A DNA stretch of 38,305 nucleotides from RI-283 sp964487925 (GTDB taxonomy: Bacteria > Pseudomonadota > Gammaproteobacteria > SZUA-140): NCBI GenBank assembly GCA_964487925.1, contig CAZASZ010000014.1, positions 1-38,305 of the forward strand, read 5' to 3'. Of the stretch, positions 27,478 to 35,669 are shown piece by piece (the stretch's first letter is position 1; each line of letters starts with the position of its first letter). The notes beneath the pieces are model-generated. The model had not been told where the DNA came from, made no database searches, and saw only the letters and a program-made list of their open reading frames with translations. A program made the translations under genes and the position numbers.

Positions 27478-27503
27478 ACGGGGCGGTCGGCCTTGATCGC
27501 CCC
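27478..27503. other. Hairpin between dksA and acs
   Basis: CGGGGCG (27478-27484) pairs with CGCCCCG (27497-27503) around a 12-nt loop, and an overlapping alternative pairs AAGGCC with GGCCTT. It lies about 20 nt after the dksA stop and about 50 nt before the acs start on the minus strand. No T run follows, so a terminator or attenuator role is only possible, not shown. Confidence 0.35.
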
Positions 27504-27522
27504 GTGGCGGGTGACTTCCGTC

Positions 27523-27987
27523 TTATTGTTCTTCGCTGACGTGACGCTCGCGGATCTCGTCCAGTGTTTTGCAGTCGATACACAAGGTTGCGGTGGGACG
27601 CGCCTCGAGACGGCGAATACCGATCTCCACGCCACAGATCTCGCAGAAGCCGTAGTCTTCGGTATCGATACGGGACAGGGTCTCGTCAATTTTCTTGATG
27701 AGCTTGCGTTCGCGGTCGCGCGTTCTGAGTTCGAGCGCGAATTCGGACTCCTGGCTGGCGCGGTCATTGGGGTCGGGGAAATTTGCGGCATCGTCCTGCA
27801 TGTGATGGACGGTTTCCTCGACGCCACCTTGCAGTTCGGCCTTCCAGCCATTCAGGATCAGACGAAAATGCTTCGTTTGGTCCTTGTTCATGTACTCTTC
27901 GTCTTTTCCTGCCTGGTAGGGCGTAACCCCGCCATGCAGATTCGAGGCGCCTGCGGCCTGCTCAGGCTTTTTCGATTTTACCGACAT
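27523..27987 (-). CDS. dksA: RNA polymerase-binding transcription factor DksA
   Basis: Binds the RNA polymerase secondary channel and works with ppGpp to repress stable RNA genes and activate amino acid genes. It is 154 aa (E. coli 151). The coiled coil with the tip block HMQDDAANFPDPNDRAS is present, including the acidic tip residues (about Asp72 and Asp75). The zinc finger is Cys115, Cys118, Cys136, Cys139 (CEICGVEIGIRRLEARPTA...CIDC). The ATG at 27987 has GGGAGG with an 8-nt spacing; an in-frame GTG 9 nt upstream is too close to that site. A promoter can be read at 28045-28073. Confidence 0.97.
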   Translation of the reverse strand: MSVKSKKPEQAAGASNLHGGVTPYQAGKDEEYMNKDQTKHFRLILNGWKAELQGGVEETVHHMQDDAANFPDPNDRASQESEFALELRTRDRERKLIKKIDETLSRIDTEDYGFCEICGVEIGIRRLEARPTATLCIDCKTLDEIRERHVSEEQ

Positions 27988-28028
27988 CCAACGCACCTCC
28001 CGGTGATCAGCTTATTATCGTTACCGAC

Positions 28029-28062
28029 AAAAAATTAAGCGGCCTTTATAGCAGAAAGGGCC
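28029..28062 (-). terminator. Possible terminator of gloB, overlapping the dksA promoter
   Basis: On the minus strand GGCCCTTT and AAAGGCC form a 7-bp stem with one bulged C and loop CTGCTAT, followed by GCTTAATTTTTT. This suits the end of a gloB transcript, about 100 nt past its stop. The same bases include the likely dksA -10 box, so the two readings compete. Confidence 0.45.
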
Positions 28063-28073
28063 AAGCGGCACAA
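28045..28073 (-). promoter_or_regulatory. Candidate dksA promoter with GC-rich discriminator
   Basis: Minus strand: TTGTGC (28073-28068), a 17-nt spacer, then TATAAA (28050-28045), followed by GGCCGC. The start would fall near 28038, about 50 nt before the dksA ATG. A GC-rich discriminator is typical of promoters inhibited by DksA and ppGpp. Confidence 0.5.
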
Positions 28074-28158
28074 TGTCCCGAGCACTAATGTGCATGCAAG
28101 TGCGCGTAACGATGGCCGTAGGGACAAGGTGACGCCGAAAACGCAGCCCGCCAGATCT

Positions 28159-28929
28159 TTACAGGGTATCCTTCCAATAGCGAAGAATCTTGAATACGGC
28201 TTCCGAGCTGTTTGGCTGTCGACCTGCAAAATGGGCAACGCTCGCCTGCACTGCAGGCTCATGGCAGCGCAAGAAGGGATTTATACGGAGTTGCATGCCG
28301 ATGTCTGTAGGTAGGGTCGGGATATCTCGATTTCTCAGCACTTGGGCCGTTTTGGTGTATGTTTTGAGGTCCGGATTGCCGGGTTCAACTGCGTTCGCGA
28401 AGCGCAAGTTTTCAACGGTGTATTCGTGAGCGCAACACACCCTGGTGGATTCCGGTAGTTCGGCTAACCGCTGCAGACTTCGATATAATTGCTCTGCGGT
28501 TCCATCGAACAGTCTGCCGCAACCTGCGTTGAACAAGGTGTCTCCGCAGAATAGTGTGTCGTGACCGAAATAGGCGATATGGTCTAGAGTATGGCCTGGC
28601 ACTGCTAGAACGGATAGCGAGACTCCGGGGAGAGGGCTGATCTCGTCGCCTTCCGCTACCGGTTGGGTGATGCCGGCAATATGCCCCCCCGCCGGCCCGA
28701 AAACGGGCAACGAGTAACGGGCTGCCAGCTCAGGAATCCCTTCGACATGATCCCAATGACGGTGGGTGATCAGAATGCCGACGGGGCGTAGTCCCTCGGT
28801 CTCGAGCATCTCGATAACAGGCGTCGCCGTCCCCGGATCGACTACGACGACATCGCCGGGGCTTCCCGTATGACTGGCGAGCCAGATATAGTTATCGTCA
28901 AAGGCGGGTATGGGACGGATCTCTAACAT
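28159..28929 (-). CDS. gloB: Hydroxyacylglutathione hydrolase (glyoxalase II)
   Basis: Hydrolyses S-lactoylglutathione to lactate and glutathione, the second step of methylglyoxal removal. It is 256 aa, near the E. coli 251. The metallo-beta-lactamase fold is shown by THRHWDH at 55-61, and then by the VPGHTLDHIAYF, LFCGDTLFNAGCGRLFDG and CAHEYTVENLRFA motifs, which carry the remaining metal ligands. The C-terminal substrate domain ends with RQPNSSEAVFKILRYWKD. GGGAG precedes ATG 28929. It is divergent from the YafS-like gene with a gap of only 49 bp, as in E. coli. Confidence 0.95.
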   Translation of the reverse strand: MLEIRPIPAFDDNYIWLASHTGSPGDVVVVDPGTATPVIEMLETEGLRPVGILITHRHWDHVEGIPELAARYSLPVFGPAGGHIAGITQPVAEGDEISPLPGVSLSVLAVPGHTLDHIAYFGHDTLFCGDTLFNAGCGRLFDGTAEQLYRSLQRLAELPESTRVCCAHEYTVENLRFANAVEPGNPDLKTYTKTAQVLRNRDIPTLPTDIGMQLRINPFLRCHEPAVQASVAHFAGRQPNSSEAVFKILRYWKDTL

Positions 28930-28978
28930 CGCAACGCTCCCTGAAATGGTTCTAGCTGAGGAAGTATAGATTTCTTCG

Positions 28979-29785
28979 ATGAATAGTCCTAGAAGTACAA
29001 AGCAGAGTAGCCGTTCCTCCTGGGCCGGGACTGATTCAATTCAGGCTTTACATGCATGGTATGAGACCTCGGCCGGCAGCCAGCTCCATGAGGCGGAGAT
29101 CGAGGCAATCGATGAGGCGCTCGCCAATCTTTTTGGCTATCATCTGCTCCAGGTTGGGTGCCCCTCCAATCGGGATCTGTTGTCTTCGACGCGCATTCGC
29201 CATGTCATCCGGATGGTAAGCAAGGCGGAACGGTTAGGGGCATTCAGCATGGCTGGCCTCGTGGGTCAACCGGAGAGGGTTCCTGTACTGAGTGATAGCA
29301 TCGACGTAGTCTTGTTACCTCATACGCTTGATTTGAGCAATGACGCCCATTCGGTCCTGCGCGAGGTGGATCGCATCCTGATCCCCGAGGGGCATGTCGT
29401 CATCGTGGGCTTCAATCCGTGGAGCGCCTGGGGTTTCAAACAGCTTCTCCGCGGGCGTCGGCGTCGCGAGCGGGACGGGCTTCATGCCCGTAGCGCGCTT
29501 CGGATCCAGGATTGGCTGGCCTTGCTCGGTATTGAGACATGTGTTGTTCGGCATTTCTTTTTCCGACCACCCTTGGCCCATGACGGCCTCATGAATCGCA
29601 TGACGTTCTTTGAGCGTTTCGGCCGTCGTTTTTTCCCCAAGCTCGGGTCGGCCTATATTCTCGTGGCCAAGAAACGGGTAACGACACTGTCAGTGATCAA
29701 GCCTCGCTGGAGGCGAGCTAGGCCGATGCTGGGCGATGGCGTAAATGCCAAACCTGCGGGCCGGATGGGGCGGATACGTTCGTAG
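28979..29785 (+). CDS. SAM-dependent methyltransferase-like protein, YafS type
   Basis: A 268-aa protein assigned by place (between gloB and rnhA/dnaQ, the yafS site of E. coli) and by class I methyltransferase features. These are a motif-I-like HLLQVGCPSNRDLL, then DSIDVVLLPHTLDLSNDAHSVLREVDRILIPEGHVVIVGFNPWSAWG (about 100-148), and a Phe-rich end FFRPPLAHDGLMNRMTFFERFGRRFFPKLGSAYILVAKK. Motif I lacks the usual GxGxG, so SAM binding may be weak or lost. A basic tail follows (about 232-268). The substrate is unknown. rnhA follows after 23 nt on the same strand. Confidence 0.82.
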   Translation: MNSPRSTKQSSRSSWAGTDSIQALHAWYETSAGSQLHEAEIEAIDEALANLFGYHLLQVGCPSNRDLLSSTRIRHVIRMVSKAERLGAFSMAGLVGQPERVPVLSDSIDVVLLPHTLDLSNDAHSVLREVDRILIPEGHVVIVGFNPWSAWGFKQLLRGRRRRERDGLHARSALRIQDWLALLGIETCVVRHFFFRPPLAHDGLMNRMTFFERFGRRFFPKLGSAYILVAKKRVTTLSVIKPRWRRARPMLGDGVNAKPAGRMGRIRS

Positions 29786-29808
29786 ATGATTATTTTGGGA
29801 CAATCTCA

Positions 29809-30252
29809 ATGACAGAAAGTGTGGACATATTCAGTGATGGCGCCTGCCGGGGAAATCCCGGGCCGGGCGGTTGGGGTGCCCTGATGCACTTCAATGGGCG
29901 AACAAAGGAGATTTATGGTGGCGAATCCGATACGACAAACAATCGTATGGAGCTCATGGCGGTTATTCAGGCCCTGGGCTCGCTAAAACGGCCGTGCCAG
30001 GTGCATATCATGACGGACTCACAGTACGTTATGAAGGGCATCACCGAATGGATCGAAGGTTGGAAACGCCGTAGCTGGAAGACTTCGGCAAACAAGCCTG
30101 TCAAGAATGCCGATCTCTGGGTACGCCTGGAGAAAGAGGTATCGGGGCACGATGTACGCTGGTCTTGGGTGCGCGGCCATACGGGGCATCCGGGCAATGA
30201 GCGCGCCGATGAACTCGCCAATCAGGGCATTGATGAACTACTGGGTCGTTAG
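29809..30252 (+). CDS. rnhA: Ribonuclease HI
   Basis: Degrades RNA of RNA-DNA hybrids. It is 147 aa, close to the E. coli 155. The active-site residues fall at the E. coli numbers: Asp10 (IFSDGACRGNPGPGGWG), Glu48 (NRMELMAV), Asp70 (MTDSQYV) and Asp134 (NERADELA), with His124 (VRGHTGHPGN). The basic handle region GWKRRSWKTSANKPVKNADLW is present. The stop is followed immediately by the dnaQ ATG, so the two are one unit; in E. coli rnhA and dnaQ are divergent. Confidence 0.97.
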   Translation: MTESVDIFSDGACRGNPGPGGWGALMHFNGRTKEIYGGESDTTNNRMELMAVIQALGSLKRPCQVHIMTDSQYVMKGITEWIEGWKRRSWKTSANKPVKNADLWVRLEKEVSGHDVRWSWVRGHTGHPGNERADELANQGIDELLGR

Positions 30253-30996
30253 ATGAGACAGATCGTATTGGATACGGAAACCACGGGTCTTGAGCCTACT
30301 CAGGGGCACAGAGTCATCGAAATTGGCTGTGTCGAACTCATTGGCCGACGCCGCACTGAGAAACATTTTCACCGTTATCTGCAACCCGACAGAGAGATCG
30401 ATGCCGGTGCGCAGGAGGTTCACGGCATCACAGCGGAATTTCTTGCCGACAAGCCCCGATTCGAAGACATCGCCGACGAATTTTTGGACTATATACGCGG
30501 CGCTGAACTGATTATCCATAATGCGCCCTTCGATACAGGTTTTATCCGGCGCGAGCTGAGCTTGTTGGGAATGCCCGATGACACGCTGGGCTCCCTCTGC
30601 GCGGTCACGGATACGCTGGTGATGGCGCGCAAGCTGCACCCGGCGCAAAAAAACTCACTAGATGCGCTGTGTAAGCGTTATCAGATAGATAACACTCAAC
30701 GCACGTTGCACGGAGCGCTGCTTGACGCCGAGATCCTGGCGGATGTTTATCTGGCCATGACAGGGGGCCAGCGTGCGCTCTCTTTGGGTGGTCAGGAGAG
30801 CGGTGCCCTGGCGGTTGCGGAGGCGGTTCGGCTGATCGATTCCAGTGCGCGGCGCCCGCTCGTTATCCAGGCGACAGAAGCAGAGCTGGCGGAGCATGCG
30901 CACTGTCTGGCCACCATCGACAAGGCCAGCGATTCGAGCTGTCTCTGGCTGCGTCAGGACGAGGCGGAAGTTAGGGCTACATCAGATCGGCATTGA
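30253..30996 (+). CDS. dnaQ: DNA polymerase III epsilon subunit (proofreading 3'-5' exonuclease)
   Basis: The proofreading chain of Pol III, 247 aa against 243 in E. coli. It is a DEDDh exonuclease: Asp7 and Glu9 (LDTETTGLEP, ExoI), Asp94 (IIHNAPFDTGF, ExoII), and His153 with Asp158 (LHGALLDAEILADVY, ExoIII). The C-terminal tail (from about 170) carries the part that binds DnaE; DnaE itself is encoded 10 kb upstream in this window. Its last 20 bp overlap the end of nhaD on the other strand. Confidence 0.96.
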   Translation: MRQIVLDTETTGLEPTQGHRVIEIGCVELIGRRRTEKHFHRYLQPDREIDAGAQEVHGITAEFLADKPRFEDIADEFLDYIRGAELIIHNAPFDTGFIRRELSLLGMPDDTLGSLCAVTDTLVMARKLHPAQKNSLDALCKRYQIDNTQRTLHGALLDAEILADVYLAMTGGQRALSLGGQESGALAVAEAVRLIDSSARRPLVIQATEAELAEHAHCLATIDKASDSSCLWLRQDEAEVRATSDRH

Positions 30997-32452
30997 TCCA
31001 GAGGTGTACGGCAACACTGGCCGCATAACCCAGGGCGACAGCCCAACTCCAGCGCATATGCGCCATGAAGGTATAGGTGCCCCTGGCTTGGCCCATGAGC
31101 GCGACGCCCGCCGCTGAGCCGACCGATAGCAGGGAACCGCCGACACCCGCCGTCAAAGTTACGAGCAACCATTGACCATGGCTCATGTCGGGATTCATGT
31201 TCAGGACCGCGAACATGACGGGGATGTTGTCGACGATTGACGAGATGACACCGACGAGGACATTGGCTGTCATGGCGCCCATATCGGTATACATGAGGTG
31301 GGACGTCATGCTGAGGTAGCCAAGCGTGCCCAGACCGCCGACGCAGAGCACGACCCCGTAAAAGAACATCAATGTATCCCATTCCACGCGTTCGAAGCTC
31401 TCGAAGATGTTAAAGTCCTTCTCAATCTTTTTCTTAGCGGCCTGTTCAAGCTCAGGGTCGGCGTTCCCATCGGTGTCGATCGTCAGCAATGGAAGCACAA
31501 GCTTGCGTTGACGCATCTTGATGTGGAAACCATAGAGTTTGAGCAGGCCGAGCCCCGTCATCATACCGATGACAGGCGGTAGATGGATGGTGTTGTGAAT
31601 CGTCACGGTCAGGGCGATCGTGGTGATGAACAGGCCGACCACCATGAACCCGCCCAATTTGACAGTGACATCCTCTGCGGCTGCTTGGGGCTTTATTCGC
31701 GGCACCGTCAGTGACATCAGTATGCCTGGCACGATCCAATTGACCAGTGACGGCACGAATAGATCGAAAAATTCGCCGAAGGCTACATGTCCGGACTGCC
31801 AGACCATGAGTGTCGTGATATCGCCGAAGGGGCTGAATGCGCCACCGGCATTGGCCGCGATTACAATATTAATACACGACACCGTAATGAACTTCTTATT
31901 CCCGTCGCCAACGGCGACCACGACGGCGCCCATGACAAGGGCCGTGGTCAGATTGTCCGCGACCGGAGAGATGAAGAAGGCCAGCAGCCCTGTGACCCAG
32001 AATATGCTTCGTAAGGACATCCCGGACGAGACCAGTTTGGCTCGCAGCCAGCGAAAGACATTGCGCTCGTCCATGGTGTTGATATAAGTCATGGCCGCGA
32101 GCAAGAAGAGCATGAGTTCCGAAAACTCTAGCAGATGGTGCCGTACCTCGTTGGCGGCCGTATGGGTATCGCCAAGTTCCGCATATGCAATCGCGATAAG
32201 GACCCAGATTAGGCCAGCGGCCGTCAGGACCGGTTTAGACTTCCTCATGTGGAGGACTTCTTCGAAGATCACCATGCCGTAGGCAAGCGCAAACAGGGCG
32301 AGCGCCGCGATGCCATACCCAGAACCGGTTAGGTCGATCAGGCTTGACGTAGCGTGCGCGGCGCCTTCCGCATAAGCGGCGGAGGGCATCATGAGGAGCA
32401 GGCCGATTAGGGTCAAAGGGATGTGTTTGAGCTTATGAAGGCATTGCGGCAT
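30977..32452 (-). CDS. nhaD: Na+/H+ antiporter, NhaD type
   Basis: Inner-membrane antiporter of the ion transporter superfamily that exports Na+ or Li+ in exchange for H+, known from Vibrio and halophilic gammaproteobacteria. It is 491 aa from ATG 32452, with a likely cleavable signal (HKLKHIPLTLIGLLLMMPSAAYAEG) and about 12-13 hydrophobic segments. Conserved-looking blocks are FFISPVADNLTTALVMGAVVVAVG, NIVIAANAGGAFSPFGDITTLMVWQSG and NIPVMFAVLNMNPDMSHGQWLLVTLTAGVGGSLLSVGSAAGVALMG. The frame extends to 32491 (TTG), but that would cover the probable -10 box. It converges on dnaQ with a 20-bp overlap and no room for a separate terminator. Confidence 0.92.
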   Translation of the reverse strand: MPQCLHKLKHIPLTLIGLLLMMPSAAYAEGAAHATSSLIDLTGSGYGIAALALFALAYGMVIFEEVLHMRKSKPVLTAAGLIWVLIAIAYAELGDTHTAANEVRHHLLEFSELMLFLLAAMTYINTMDERNVFRWLRAKLVSSGMSLRSIFWVTGLLAFFISPVADNLTTALVMGAVVVAVGDGNKKFITVSCINIVIAANAGGAFSPFGDITTLMVWQSGHVAFGEFFDLFVPSLVNWIVPGILMSLTVPRIKPQAAAEDVTVKLGGFMVVGLFITTIALTVTIHNTIHLPPVIGMMTGLGLLKLYGFHIKMRQRKLVLPLLTIDTDGNADPELEQAAKKKIEKDFNIFESFERVEWDTLMFFYGVVLCVGGLGTLGYLSMTSHLMYTDMGAMTANVLVGVISSIVDNIPVMFAVLNMNPDMSHGQWLLVTLTAGVGGSLLSVGSAAGVALMGQARGTYTFMAHMRWSWAVALGYAASVAVHLWINADLM

Positions 32453-32774
32453 GGGTATAGTCGCTGTTAGGTGGCTCGAGAAGGTTCGCAATTATACCTT
32501 GATCAAGGACGATGACTACCTGCCTGCGCGACATCCCGCCGATATCCGCTCGACGCCAAGAACATAGTGGCTTCAGGAACTCCGTGATGCGCTGACAGAT
32601 CCCGGTACGGGCTGATTTTCAAGACTTGGGATGCTATCGTAGCCAAGGTCGCAAGTGATGACGCCCTCGTCTTTACAATTGCGTGAATATGGCTTGATGC
32701 AATGACGGTCTTGGCCTCTATGTCCGGTCATATGCATCATGTACTCATTTATTCTCTCCTCATAAGGAGTATTT
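32453..32774. other. Divergent intergenic region between nhaD and the Deg-like protease
   Basis: These 322 bp carry start signals of both genes and no supported gene. On the left, a minus-strand TATAAT (32496-32491) abuts the 12-bp palindrome CCTTGATCAAGG (32497-32508). On the right, AAGGAG (32764-32769) serves the protease GTG start. The middle (about 32520-32660) shows nothing I can name. Confidence 0.7.
32491..32508 (-). promoter_or_regulatory. nhaD -10 box with adjoining palindrome
   Basis: Minus strand: CCTTGATCAAGG, a perfect 12-bp palindrome, is joined directly to TATAAT. The -35 region (GTAGTC at 17 nt) is poor, as is common in activator- or repressor-controlled promoters. A regulator binding the palindrome would touch RNA polymerase. 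Transcription would begin near 32484, leaving a leader of about 32 nt. Confidence 0.45.
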
Positions 32775-34283
32775 GTGAATAGAATTTTCGTTCGGGTCGC
32801 CGACGACCTGGCTCCTGGTATTGCTCCCCTTTTGAAATCTGGTGGCGCGATCGTGGCCGTTTGTTTTCTAATGCTGATCGCGTGTACCTTGCCTCATCCG
32901 GTCATGGCATCCGATCTCAGGGTGAAGGCGCATTCCGTCGTTAAGCTCTATGTCTCTAGCCAAGCCTGGGATATTGGACAGCCCTGGACGAAATCCAGGG
33001 TTACGAATCAGGTATGTACTGGTTTTGCGGTCGAGCAGGGCATCCTGACCAATGCCCATTGTGTCACTGATGCCACCTTTATGGAGATCGAGGTGCCCGG
33101 GATCGCCAATCGGCTCGAGGCCAAACGTGTCGCGATCAGCCATGATGTCGACCTTGCCTTATTGGCGTTTGCGAACCCCAAGACGGCCCCCAAACTCACA
33201 CCGCTTAGCCTCGGAGAGCTACCCCATTTGCGGGACAAGGTCGTTACGATCGGTTATCCCATGGGCGGGCTCCAGGTCTCCTACACCGAAGGCGTCGTGT
33301 CACGTATCGATGTCATGCCCTACGCCCACAGTCACGTAACGAATCTGCTGGTTCAGACCGATGCGGCCATCAATCCCGGCAACTCCGGCGGGCCGGTATT
33401 CTCTGACGAGACAGCCGAGTGTCTTGGTGTCGCAACTCAGATCGCTCGGGGTTCCTCGATTGGATACTTCATCCCCAAGGAAGTCATCTTGCAGTTTCTC
33501 GACGATCTCAAGGACGGCCATGTCGATGGTATGCCCGGTCTGGGGGTGCCGTCCCAGTTTTTGGAAAGCAGGGCGTTCCGCTCGTTCCTGCATATGAGCG
33601 GCGCGCAGACGGGCGTCAGGATCACCGATATCGCAACTGGTGTGCCATCCTTGAAGCCGCTTGAGACCGGTGATGTGGTCCTGAAGGTGGACGGACACCA
33701 GGTCATGAGTGACGGTCAGGTGACCTTTCGTGATGATGGGAGAATCGGCTTCGCCTACTATGTCTCGAATCATCAGATCGGCGATATACTGACGCTGACG
33801 ATCTTGCGTCAGGGTAAGGTGATGGACTTGCCGATTATGCTGGGCGGGCTTGATTACCGGATGGTGCCGATTGTTCCCGAGTTCGAGCGCCAGCCAGCCT
33901 ATTATGAGATCGCGGGGGTTGTCTTTCGTCGACTTGAACCGCGTTACATCAACAAAAACAATTACTCTGCCCTCAGGCCCTATATCAATAAAATGCAGGG
34001 CGATATCCCAGGGGTTCATGAGATCGTGTTGATCGGTGAGGTCTACCCCTCGGTGCTGACCAAGGGTTATGCTAGGGAATCGAACAAGCGGGTAATGAGT
34101 ATCAACGGACGCAAGATCGGCGGCATGGAGGACGTGGGGCCGGCCTTTGAGAAGCCAAGTGTACGTGGGTTTCATGAGATCCTTCTTGATGACGGGCATC
34201 GTATCGTGCTGGACGCGGCCGAAGTTGCCGAGCAGGAGGCGGCGATCAGACGACGATACGGGATAGTGGCAGCGCCCCATTAA
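32775..34283 (+). CDS. Exported Deg-like serine protease with PDZ domain
   Basis: A 502-aa trypsin-fold protease. The catalytic triad is His95 (TNAHCV), Asp126 (HDVDLALL) and Ser204 (NPGNSGGP). A PDZ domain spans about 265-355, and a further C-terminal domain (about 370-480, with GVVFRRLEPRYINKN and VNG-type repeats) resembles the extra PDZ-like domain of plant-type Deg2/Deg9 proteases more than E. coli DegP. The N-terminus has a hydrophobic segment at 22-45 with two readings: lipobox LIAC at 34-37 (lipoprotein) or signal peptidase site VMA/S at 45/46. Either way it acts outside the cytoplasm. The GTG start has AAGGAG at a 5-nt spacing. The next gene, 81 nt downstream, encodes an apparently cytoplasmic protein, so they may share a transcript but not a compartment. 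Confidence 0.88.
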   Translation: MNRIFVRVADDLAPGIAPLLKSGGAIVAVCFLMLIACTLPHPVMASDLRVKAHSVVKLYVSSQAWDIGQPWTKSRVTNQVCTGFAVEQGILTNAHCVTDATFMEIEVPGIANRLEAKRVAISHDVDLALLAFANPKTAPKLTPLSLGELPHLRDKVVTIGYPMGGLQVSYTEGVVSRIDVMPYAHSHVTNLLVQTDAAINPGNSGGPVFSDETAECLGVATQIARGSSIGYFIPKEVILQFLDDLKDGHVDGMPGLGVPSQFLESRAFRSFLHMSGAQTGVRITDIATGVPSLKPLETGDVVLKVDGHQVMSDGQVTFRDDGRIGFAYYVSNHQIGDILTLTILRQGKVMDLPIMLGGLDYRMVPIVPEFERQPAYYEIAGVVFRRLEPRYINKNNYSALRPYINKMQGDIPGVHEIVLIGEVYPSVLTKGYARESNKRVMSINGRKIGGMEDVGPAFEKPSVRGFHEILLDDGHRIVLDAAEVAEQEAAIRRRYGIVAAPH

Positions 34284-34364
34284 CCGACCCGGTAGCGCGC
34301 GGATGTGACTATGTAAGTGGTTGCCTAGGGGTTCCCGAATAGACATTTTATGAGGTGTGGTTAT

Positions 34365-35627
34365 ATGCAAAAAGACGGTCAATGGTCTCTGGTCTATCAT
34401 TTGGATCAGGAGGGTGGCGGTACGGTCGGCGTTATTCGTCATAGTCGCGGGGATACGACGGTCAGTCGGCTTGACTCCGTTGACGGTGCGACGGAGACCC
34501 AGATGTTCTTGGGGCTCGATGACGACAACTGCTGCCTGATGGCCGAGCGTGGCAAGCAGTCGATCACGCCCCTGGAGGCTTTTCCGGCAGCTGCGCATGC
34601 GGCTTATGCCTATCCCGATCACCGCCAGGACCGAATATGGTTCGTGTATGACGGCGATCCAAAGACCGGTTGCGATGCCGAAATATGCGGCGACCAGGGA
34701 TCTCCGGTAATGATTGTCGATCGCAATGGCGCGAATCCGGAAATTTTGAAAACCCTTTGCGTTGGCAAGGGTCACCACGTGACTGTCCCTCTCTATCCTG
34801 ATCAAGATTACGGTGACTTTGCGCCCAAGACCTATCTAAGCAATCTGCTTAGCGGTAGCATCTCGATCGTGGGTAACGACCCAACCGATGCCGGCAGCTT
34901 CCTCCAGGTCGTCAAGACCATAGACCTTCTCGAGGCGGAGCGTGACCCGGACTCCCAGCCCGGCGCCGACAATAACGCCTTCCCACATGGCATGGTCTAC
35001 TCGCCGCTGACCGGCCGGGTCTACAGCCTGAACAATGGCTATGGCACGGTCGCAGTGATCGATCCCTCGACCGACGAGATTGAAAGCCGTATTGAGCTAA
35101 AGGTGGCCAGCAACCTGTTGTTGTCGCCGGACGGCCGTTATCTTGTCGGCAAGGGCGCCGACCGCAAGAGCGACCCCGAGCACGTGGTCGGTCGTCTGAG
35201 CCTGGTCGATGTGACAAAGGGCGAGGTGGTTTGCACGTTGGATCTAAAGGATATCTATCCGAGCACATATCGCTTCAACCCGACTGGTGATCGCCTATAC
35301 GTGACCTCGGCCGCGACGGGCAAAGGGGTGCAGCGCGATAACATCCGCAAGGACACCCTTCAGGTCTACGATGCCACTAGCTTTCCGAGGCTCGATCTGA
35401 TTCGCGAGGTTGAGGTCGGCGTCGCCGACTGCAGTCGACGGCCGATTGGCTTTCTGGCCGGTGCGACCGGCGAAGATCAGCGCGTATTCGTGCCGAACCC
35501 GACTGACGGAACCCTGACTATGCTGGCGGGAGAGGATGATTCGCCGCAGATCACGCTCAAGATCAGTGACACTCCTATCAAGGAATTCAGTTTCTCGATT
35601 TGGTGCAAGGATATTTCGGCCTGCTGA
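34365..35627 (+). CDS. Predicted cytoplasmic beta-propeller protein of unknown function
   Basis: A 420-aa protein that I do not recognise as a named family. The half from about residue 170 on has YVTN/YncE-like blades: GMVYSPLTGRVYSLNNGYGTVAVIDPSTDEIESRI, NLLLSPDGRYLVGKG, LSLVDVTKGEVVCTLDL, YRFNPTGDRLYVTSAA, RVFVPNPTDGTLTML. The N-terminal half looks more divergent but keeps similar strand patterns. There is no signal peptide. Cysteines are conspicuous: a CC pair (NCCLMAERG), CDAEIC, and a C-terminal CX4C (WCKDISAC) ending at the last residue. ATG 34365 is chosen because GAGGTG (34352-34357) lies 7 nt before it; the ATG at 34350 overlaps that site. It lies 42 nt before the ferredoxin reductase gene, suggesting a joint role with it. 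Confidence 0.7.
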   Translation: MQKDGQWSLVYHLDQEGGGTVGVIRHSRGDTTVSRLDSVDGATETQMFLGLDDDNCCLMAERGKQSITPLEAFPAAAHAAYAYPDHRQDRIWFVYDGDPKTGCDAEICGDQGSPVMIVDRNGANPEILKTLCVGKGHHVTVPLYPDQDYGDFAPKTYLSNLLSGSISIVGNDPTDAGSFLQVVKTIDLLEAERDPDSQPGADNNAFPHGMVYSPLTGRVYSLNNGYGTVAVIDPSTDEIESRIELKVASNLLLSPDGRYLVGKGADRKSDPEHVVGRLSLVDVTKGEVVCTLDLKDIYPSTYRFNPTGDRLYVTSAATGKGVQRDNIRKDTLQVYDATSFPRLDLIREVEVGVADCSRRPIGFLAGATGEDQRVFVPNPTDGTLTMLAGEDDSPQITLKISDTPIKEFSFSIWCKDISAC

Positions 35628-35669
35628 AGATCAGCATCGGAGCTTGTGACCAAGAAACCGGAGGGATTC

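Noticed and set aside
32497..32508. FNR/CRP-like site in the nhaD promoter
   Set aside because: TTGAT and ATCAA are fused (TTGATCAA) without the 4-nt spacing that an FNR box needs.
33300..34805. A 501-codon open frame on the minus strand
   Set aside because: It lies opposite the Deg-like protease and the propeller gene, spans both and their gap, and has no recognisable domain. The plus-strand genes have clear motifs and ribosome sites, so this is a shadow frame.
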